Shown here piece after piece: positions 57,480 through 64,000 of a stretch of DNA of 64,000 bases; positions within the stretch are counted from its first letter, which is position 1; the number at the start of each line of letters is the position of its first letter. Both the position numbers and the translations under genes were made by a program. The notes below the pieces were generated by a model. It searched no databases and was not told the origin of the DNA. It saw nothing but the letters and a program-made list of their open reading frames with translations. The DNA is from Vandiemenella viatica (taxonomy: Eukaryota; Arthropoda; Insecta; Orthoptera; Morabidae), in contig CM061920.1 in NCBI GenBank assembly GCA_031002005.1, forward strand, positions 115,682,095 through 115,746,094, given 5' to 3'.

Positions 57480-58420
57480 TCACTCTTTAACTCACCTCGA
57501 TAGCTATTGGCTGTAGATCGGTGTAACATATCAGCCTTTACTTTCAAATCAACAGCCACCAGATATATCATTAGAAGAAACTCGAGGTTATCTCCAAAAT
57601 TAAACAGTTAAGCAACTGCAACCAAATTAATTGCCATAATACAATCGTTATATTTGATTTTGGTAGCATTTCATAGTTAAAAAATATCGATAATCTTTAC
57701 GGCTGAAAAATCGTGGAACTTCTTTTCAGTAACGTGTTGCTAATGAAAGGAACATAAAAAACTTTAAAAAACCTAAATTACTCATCGTCTATGCTGTGAT
57801 CACGAATGCCAATTATCATTTCGGCCTATGCTAAATTTCAATTTTATTAAAACTTTCGATAATGTTGTTGCTTGAACAAAGTTTATACATTACGATTTAT
57901 TTGCTTTTTACGTATTTCACTGACAACATTCTTTAATGGTCTTTATTTATGTTCGCTGTACGTGAGTTATTAGGTTGTTTAAAAAGGAAATCAAACCAAA
58001 TGTTACAGAAACGAGTATTCTGGTAATTGATTTCTTCAGAGTTGTTCAACTGTTTAGTAATCTGGTATCTGTATTAAGTTCTCTGACCATTGCAGACACT
58101 ATAACGAAAGATTACATAATGAATGCCCATCCTCAATTAAAAAAATAATAAAAAGAAACAACGTGATACTTTCGAAACAAACAGAAATTCTTCAAATTCT
58201 GCAGAGTGAATTTTAAGGTTCCAATACATATCAAGTTTGTATTTCGACAAGTTTGAATCTACGGCCTTTGAAACAATTAAATGATTGCGCGATCGTCCCT
58301 GTCCGTGTTTAATAACTACGTCTTTTAATACTTCTGATTTCCTCAAGCCCAAGAGATTTTATTCACACTAGGAGTGAAACACAGACCAAGTTCGTATTTG
58401 CTCAGATCAGATCAACATTT
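57480..58420 (-). repeat. Repeat family M, copy 4 (part before the Gypsy insertion)
   Basis: Inverted and nearly full length: from the CGATAGCTATTGGCTG end at 57500 through GCCAATTATCATTTCGGCC, CGATCGTCCCTGTCCGTG and AAACACAGACCAAG to CAGATCAGATCAACATTT, where the Gypsy element starts. The remaining end with its hairpin lies at 63520-63590. Confidence 0.75.
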
Positions 58421-58842
58421 TCTGGTATCCCGTCCCGACATCGCCAAATGCGCGGTAGAGGGCATGGATGTCGACCTCATATAGACAGCGCTGGCATCGG
58501 GCCAACCAACGCCACCACATCATAGTTTTCCGTAGCGGCCAATCGGTGCCGACCCGCCGCACAATATAAATAAAGCCCGCGCAGTTCCACTCCTCAGTTC
58601 AATGTTCAATGCGCTTTCGGTACTCTCTCTTACTGTGAATCGCCTCTCGGACTTCTGACAGTGCTTGTTCTTGGCTACGTTTTGGTACTCTCTTCGGACT
58701 CTGGAACCTCACGCCGGACACGGCCAGTCTGCGTTTTTGGATTACGTTTCGGCCTGCTCCTGGGACTTGTTCGGGTTGTTCGTGACCGTCTCCCGTGGAG
58801 CGCCTTCTGACGTGTGACGTTCGGCCGTCGTAAGGACATAGC
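58421..58842 (+). repeat. Gypsy 5' LTR
   Basis: Begins TCTGGTATCCCGT and ends GTAAGGACATAGC, without the usual TG..CA. Contains a TATA box TATAAATA at 58565-58572 overlapping AATAAA, and TCAGT (58594-58598) about 29 bases later, an arthropod-type initiator. Compared with the 3' LTR I count roughly 25-30 substitutions plus a few small indels, so about 6-7% divergence. Confidence 0.93.
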
Positions 58843-58865
58843 AATTTGCAACGAGGAAAAAGGTT
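58843..58865 (+). promoter_or_regulatory. Probable primer-binding site region
   Basis: AATTTGCAACGAGGAAAAAG directly follows the 5' LTR, where reverse transcription is primed by a tRNA. It lacks the common TGG start, and the matching tRNA was not determined. Confidence 0.45.
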
Positions 58866-58878
58866 CTCAGCAGGCATC

Positions 58879-59934
58879 ATGTATGTCGTGACTCGCATTC
58901 TGGCGCAACAACAAAAGCAGACAGCGGTACTACAGCAAACGCTCCAAGTAATACTCGAGAAACTGTTAGCACAGGAGGCCAAATGAGTCCAGGCCGCGGA
59001 AAATTCGCACATCCGGCCTCCAGCGCTTCCACCATTTATTGACGCCAAGGAAGACTGGGACACATATTTGCATCGGCTCAAAACTGCATTTCTCGGCGTT
59101 CCAGGTGACGGACGATGCCTTACAGCGCTCGCTGTTTCTGTCGTGGGCATCACCCGACACTTTCTTCCTCCTGCGGAAACTGGCCCCATTATCCGATCCG
59201 GTCACCCTCACATTCAAAAAACGTGTACACCTCTAACAAGCTACTACTCTCAAAGATACCATGTGGAGGCCTCCCGCCTTGAGTTCCATCAGTATCGCAA
59301 ACAACCAGGACAATCATACCGGTCATTGGTGACGGATCTACAAGGTCTTAGCCGCAAATGCGACTTCACTTGCTCAAACGCAGAGTGCAAGGCTTCATAC
59401 GCAGACTCCCTGATCTCCCTGATCCGCGACGTCGTAGTGCAGTTAGCTCCAGACCCGGAGGTGCACACAGCGGCACTGAAGCTGGATAACCCATCACTCG
59501 AGGACATTCTATGCATCACACACTCGCATGAAATTGCGCAGGCAGCGAACGAGCGCCTCATGGTACGCCCACAAGTAGCGGCGGTCAAAACGACGCAACG
59601 AGGCACACCCATGGCGCGCTCCAGGAGCCAACAAAGCAGGACGCCATCGCTGTACGACGTATCTATGACGTCCGAACCCCGAACCCCACCACGCCGACGG
59701 ATCCAGAGGCCCCTGCCGTCTTGCCCACAGTGCTTCACTTCGCACTCACGGGCGGATTGCCCCGACAGTTGGGCACATTGCACACACTGCGGTAAAGAGG
59801 GACACTTGCGGTCAGTCTGCCGAAACCGGGCACCTCGCCCCACCCCGATAGCCCGCATGCAGCAAGAAACGGTCAATACAGACCTCAGCTCATACTGGCG
59901 ACCCGCTCTCACAGAAACTATTCTTAACTCATAG
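58879..59934 (+). pseudogene. Gypsy gag, broken
   Basis: ATG at 58879 opens a short glutamine-rich coiled stretch (ILAQQQKQTAVLQQTLQVIL) that stops at TGA 58984-58986. The same frame continues with PPFIDAKEDWDTYLHRLK. Between about 59100 and 59230 gag homology lies in another frame (VTDDALQRSLFLSW, FFLLRKLAPLSDP), then returns: YRSLVTDLQGLSRKCDF, and a zinc knuckle CTHCGKEGHLRSVC (CX2CX4HX4C) near 59780-59821, preceded by CPQCFTSHSRADC. Gag packages the RNA into particles. One stop and two compensating frameshifts disable it. Confidence 0.88.
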
Positions 59935-59944
59935 AGTTACTACC

Positions 59945-62250
59945 CAGGACATCCGTTTTCAAGTGGACACGTGGGCAACTGTCTCGCTGATAAACCAAGC
60001 CACCTATGTCCAACTAGGCTCACCACCATTGTCTCCACCTTCACAGCGTCTAGTATCGTACGGGGATAGAGACATTGCCCTGCGGGGTCAGTTCTCCATC
60101 ACGGCCGCCTACAAACAAGTCACCAGGCCAATTTACCTTTTTGTGGTGGATCAGCCCTCGGCTACTAATATTTTTGGGTTAGACGCATTCAACATATTCG
60201 GATTCTTAATCGTGGACGAAGTCCATGTCATATCGGACTCGGTCCCATTCCAGGGCCTGGATGATCTCTGTACACAGTTCGCACCCATCTTTACGCCAGA
60301 CTTAGGGTGCGCTTCAGATTTCGAGGCTCACATCACCCTCCGACCAGGCGCAGTACCTCGCTTTTGCCGTGCCAGACTTATTCCGGTCACCTTACGTGCA
60401 GCAGTAAAACAAGAGCTTGACCGGCGTCAGAAGATTGGAGTAATCGAACCTGTAAATCCAGCGCATGGGCTACACCACTGGTCATCATCCGGAAACCCAA
60501 TGGCACCCTCCGGTTATGTGGAGAGTTTAAGGCTACTATCAACGCCCAGTCTCAAGTCAAGACGTATCCAATCCCACTACAAGAAGACCTTCTCATTAAA
60601 CTTGCGGGCGGCGAATACTTCTCGAAGATTGACCTCGCAGATGAATACTTGCAGCTTCCACTAGATGAGGAATCACAAAACATCGTCGTCATCAATACAC
60701 CATTTGGACTCTACATATACAAGCGCCTCCCATTTGGTATCGCTTCTCCGCAGGCAATCTTCCAAAGATACTTGGAACAGCTGTTGTGGCACATCCCGGC
60801 ATGCGCAAACTACCTGGTCGATATCATTGTCACAGGAACCACTCGTCAGCAGCACCTACAAAACCTTCGCACTCTATTTGCAGCATTACAGGAGGCGGGG
60901 CTGCGGTGTCGCCTCGAGAAGTGTCGGTTTTTTCAAGAGGAAGTGGAATATCTCGGCCATTGGCTCAACAAAGAGAGAATTAGGCCAACAGACCGCAACG
61001 TGGCCGCCATAGACTCCCTACACCTCCCAAAGAACCTGTCGGAACTACAAGCCTTCCTCGGGGAAATAAACTACTACTCAAAGTTTCTGCCACAAGCGGC
61101 ACATATTTCGCAACTACTCAATCAGCTCCAAAAGAAGGGTGTTGCCTACAACTGGACCTCGTCTTGTCAACGAGCCTTCGACCGGTTAAAGCGCATGCTA
61201 AGGTATGCTCCTTGTCTAACGCCGTTTTCCCCTACACGGCCCCTAGTCGTGGCAGCCGACGCCTCAGCATATGGAATCGGGGCGGTACTCGCACACAGGA
61301 ATGTAGATGGCTCTGAACAACCGATAGCTTATGCCTCTAAGACATCGACGCCAGCACAATGCAACTACTCACAGATCGAGAAAGAGGCTCTGGCAATAGT
61401 CTTCGCTATCAAGAAATTTCATGTATATCTATTTGGAACCAAGTTCTCCCTTATCACGGACCACAAACCGTTGGTGGCAATATTCGGACCCCGCTCCAGC
61501 CTCCCGGAGTGAACGGCCCAACGCCTCCAACGATGGGCGATGTTTCTGAGCGCTTATACCTACACAATCCAATATAAGCCAACAGCACAACACTCCAATG
61601 CCGATGACCTATCATGCCTGCCTGCCGGCCCCAATCCAGAATTCAACCAATAAGAAGTTCTGTGTTTTCATATCGTCACAGAGAGTAAGCAGACAGTGGA
61701 CTGGTTCCCCGTTACAGAGGCCCGAATCGCCTCCGCCACCCACCGGGATCCAATCTTGCGCCACGTCCTGCGCTATATCATCCATGGGTGGCCAACATAC
61801 CTCACACGCAGAATGGACAACGAATTGAAGACATTGCGCCACATATCCCACAGACTTTCGGTCACAGACGACGTCATCCTTTTGGTCGCAGAAAACGACA
61901 TACATCGTGTGGTCATCCCAGCGGAATTGCGCTCACAAATCCTAAAGCTCCTGCATCGAGGCCATTGGGGCATGTCCCATATGAAGAATCTCGCAAGAAG
62001 TCATGCTTATTGGCCAGGAATCAATCGAGACATTGAGAAGATGGTACGAAGCTGCACAGCCTGCGCCCAACATCAGGCAGCGCCACCACAAGCCTTCGCC
62101 CCCTGGCCCACACCCCGCCAACCGTGGGACCGCATTCACCTGGACTTTGCAGGCCCATTTTTGGGAACCATGTGGCTACTTATAATTGATGTCTATTCAA
62201 AGTACCGTACGTTGTTTGTATGGCATCCACGACGACGGAAGCTACACTAA
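59945..62250 (+). pseudogene. Gypsy pol (protease, RT, RNase H, integrase start), broken
   Basis: Protease: FQVDTWATVSLI at about 59957-59992, where the catalytic DTG is DTW. RT: DFEAHITLRPGAVPRF, a frameshift near 60465, SKIDLADEYLQLPL, FGLYIYKRLPFGIASPQAIFQ, and NYLVDIIVTG where the catalytic YxDD reads YLVD (60811-60822). RNase H: LVVAADASAYGIGAVL, IEKEALAIVFAIKKF and LITDHKPLVA, with D, E and D intact. TGA at 61510-61512 and TAA at 61651-61653 interrupt it. Integrase: HRGHWGMSHMKNLAR..CTACAQH zinc site and HLDFAGPF. A frameshift near 62215 moves on to the next entry. Confidence 0.92.
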
Positions 62251-63203
62251 AGGCAATAAAGCAGGTTTTGGCAATCGAGGGGTTACCACGCACCCTCGTC
62301 TCTGACAATGGGCCCCAATTTACAGCAATCACATTCGACGAATTCTGCGTGGCAAACGGCATCAAACACATCTTCAGTCCTCTATTCCATCCCACCTCAA
62401 ATGGCGAAGCAGAACGCCTCGTAAGGACGTTCAAACAACAAATGCTGAAAGAGGTACAGTCAGCTACGATGTCTTCCGCCATCACCCTCATTCTCAGTAC
62501 GTATCGGACAACACCAATAAATGGTCGCAGCCCAGCAGAACTGCTCCATGGGCGACAACCACGGACGTTGCTGCACCTCCTGGCACCATCACCGGCGGAG
62601 GCCCGATCCAGACCGTCCCATCGGTTCACACCAGGCAGCGCGATCTGGGCACGCGCCTATGGAGCAAACGCCACTTGGATTCCAGCAACAGTAGTGGGGA
62701 CACACGGACGGCGTGTCATCTCAGTACAAACGCCACACAGAATAGAACGCCGTCATCAAAACCAGCTGCGACCTTGCAGCACAACAGGCCCATCACCATC
62801 ACAACAATATCGTGAAGAATACATTATTCCACCACCAGCGCCATTAGCGGAGGTCCCACAGCCACCCTCCCCACAACGAAGATACCACTTGCGCCCAACA
62901 AAACCAGCAGTGACAGCGGAGAGTGACGACGAAATGGTCACATCCATCAACCCTCCACCAGCCTCATCGGCACCCACGTCACCTCGTCCTCAACCAGGGA
63001 GTACGTGCGGCCGGGATACCACAGCCATTCCAGCCTCATCACCCCAAGCATCGTCGAGGGCGCTTCCGTCCGTACGCGCCGACATCAGGAGGGAGGGATC
63101 TGGTATCCCGTACCGACATCGCCGCATGCCCGGTAGAGGGCATGGATATCGGCCTCATATAAACGGCGCTGGCGTCGGGCCAACCAGCGCCACCACATCA
63201 TAG
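62220..63203 (+). pseudogene. Gypsy integrase core end and C-terminus
   Basis: Continues the catalytic core: TLVSDNGPQFTA (second D) and HPTSNGEAERLVRTFKQQM (E), so the integrase triad is complete across the frameshift. Then PINGRSPAELLHGR and a C-terminal domain WIPATVVGTHGRR..RRHQNQLRP, followed by a proline-rich tail that runs into the 3' LTR (from 63099). The final codons are LTR-derived. The frame is intact over its 327 codons. Confidence 0.9.
63085..63098 (+). promoter_or_regulatory. Polypurine tract
   Basis: AGGAGGGAGGGA immediately before the 3' LTR, the expected primer for plus-strand DNA synthesis. Confidence 0.8.
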
Positions 63204-63513
63204 TTTTCCGCCGCGGCCAATCGGAGCCGACCCGCAGCACATATAAATAAAGCCCGCGCAGCTCCACTCCTCAGTTCAGTGTTCACTGCGCTTTCGGTAC
63301 TCTCTCTTACTGTGAATCGCCTCTCGAACTTCTGACAGTGCTCGTTCTTGGCTACGTTTTTGGTACTCTCTTCGGACTCTGGAGCCGGACTCTGCCAGTG
63401 CGCGTTTTTGGATTACGTTTCGGCATGCTCCTGGGACTTGTTCGGGTTGTTCGTGACCGTCTCCCGTGAACCGCCTTCTGACGTGTGACGTTCGGCCATC
63501 GTAAGGACATAGC
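63099..63513 (+). repeat. Gypsy 3' LTR
   Basis: Pairs with 58421-58842; TATAAATA at 63242-63249 and TCAGT at 63271-63275 are kept. A ~7-bp gap near 63383 relative to the 5' LTR. The 3' edge base differs (GCT against GCA). Confidence 0.93.
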
Positions 63514-63519
63514 TCATTT

Positions 63520-63590
63520 CATAACGCTAAAAACTAGAACTATTCTAGACCGGTGACGATAAGCAAAAAACGGTCACGGGCTTACACTAG
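63520..63590 (-). repeat. Repeat family M, copy 4 (terminal part after Gypsy)
   Basis: GAACTATTCTAGACCGGTGA and GGTCACGGGCTTACACTAGT match the terminus of copies 1 and 3. It completes the copy interrupted at 58420. Confidence 0.75.
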
Positions 63591-64000
63591 TCATTTAATA
63601 ATTTAACATTCTCCACCAACACCGGTTGATACTAATACCGTTACTTTTATATCGGACTTCTTCTGATACTTCCCTGTTCGTATACTGAATTTACGAACTT
63701 ACGATAATGACTCAATTACGTAGCTCAATTATGTCGCTCCTGGCAACCAACAACATTCAAACAACAACAGCTCTAACTAAACCAAATCTCAACCATTTTT
63801 GTAGGGTCCTTATTTGGTTTCAATATGGCTAATATTTTTGTTTTCTTCATTAATGGTGGGCAGTTTCCCGTTTTTAGGATATTTGAAAAGAAGTTGGTAA
63901 GAAATCTTACTGTAGCTGATCCACAGTGGGCAAAACGTTCAGGATACACAGTAAAAGCTCCTTATTCGCGGGCGATACGTTTTCGTAAATATGCCGCGAA
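63591..64000. other. No recognised gene
   Basis: AT-rich; no domain or element end was recognised up to the window edge. Confidence 0.4.

Larger units (their letters stand above)
58421..63514 (+). mobile_element. Complete Ty3/Gypsy LTR retrotransposon, inactive
   Basis: Two LTRs of about 420 bp (58421-58842 and 63099-63513) flank gag and pol in the order protease, RT, RNase H, integrase, as in Ty3/Gypsy. No env is present. Likely target duplication CATTT (58416-58420, 63515-63519), if one substitution at the LTR edge is allowed. It splits repeat family M, whose other copies show the empty site. It is clearly more GC-rich than its surroundings. Stops, frameshifts and changed catalytic residues make it inactive. 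Confidence 0.95.

Noticed and set aside
1..64000. A new multi-gene biological system
   Set aside because: All recognisable coding sequence belongs to known transposon classes and is scattered, broken and on both strands, with no co-oriented cluster of unknown intact genes.

Overview
The window is repeat-rich intergenic DNA from a large arthropod genome, most likely an insect. No host gene could be recognised. The evidence is its content: AT-rich sequence, arthropod-type CR1-, Jockey- and Penelope-like retroelements, tRNA-derived SINEs, Ty3/Gypsy and Copia remnants, two Helitrons, and Tc1, hAT, PIF/Harbinger and P-like DNA transposons. The protein-like reading frames I could recognise are transposon-derived, and nearly all are broken by stops, frameshifts or later insertions. 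I assign no species.

Layout. 1-5 kb: a Tc1-like remnant split by a hAT element, itself split by a short MITE, then another MITE, a 54-base T run and a tRNA-derived SINE. 5-11 kb: a minus-strand Gypsy gag/protease remnant, an unassigned stretch, then a decayed minus-strand LINE. 11.4-15.7 kb: two Penelope-like fragments on opposite strands, the first interrupted by a Jockey-like LINE with an 11-bp target duplication, then a CR1-like 3' end. 16.4-19.3 kb: a hAT copy holding a second hAT. 20.2-27.3 kb: a repeat family here called M, then a P-like THAP element holding a hAT that holds another hAT. 27.3-38.8 kb: scattered SINE/LINE pieces, a candidate non-coding Helitron, a CR1-like LINE, a MITE, partial hAT copies and a ~150-bp tandem array. 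38.8-44.3 kb: a nearly full-length Helitron with Rep and helicase. 44.3-49.1 kb: a LINE tail, a Copia pol remnant and a LINE split by a 1000-N assembly gap. 49.5-55.7 kb: an inverted-repeat element, a partial hAT, and a second P-like copy containing a PIF/Harbinger element that contains a P-type MITE. 55.7-63.6 kb: M copies, a Jockey-like LINE and a complete Gypsy element with both LTRs. The last 400 bases show nothing recognisable.

Many boundaries are firm because exact target-site duplications (TSDs) are visible: 8 bp for seven hAT-type and three P-type insertions, 11 bp for one LINE, and probably 5 bp for the Gypsy element. Paralogous copies inside the window also serve as natural empty sites, so insertion order can be read directly. 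I found no evidence of a new multi-gene system. The best leads are the P-like THAP family with its conserved GCGCATGCGC leader palindrome, a hAT-type element whose empty site implies only a 3-bp duplication, and a ~26-bp motif that recurs in many different repeats.
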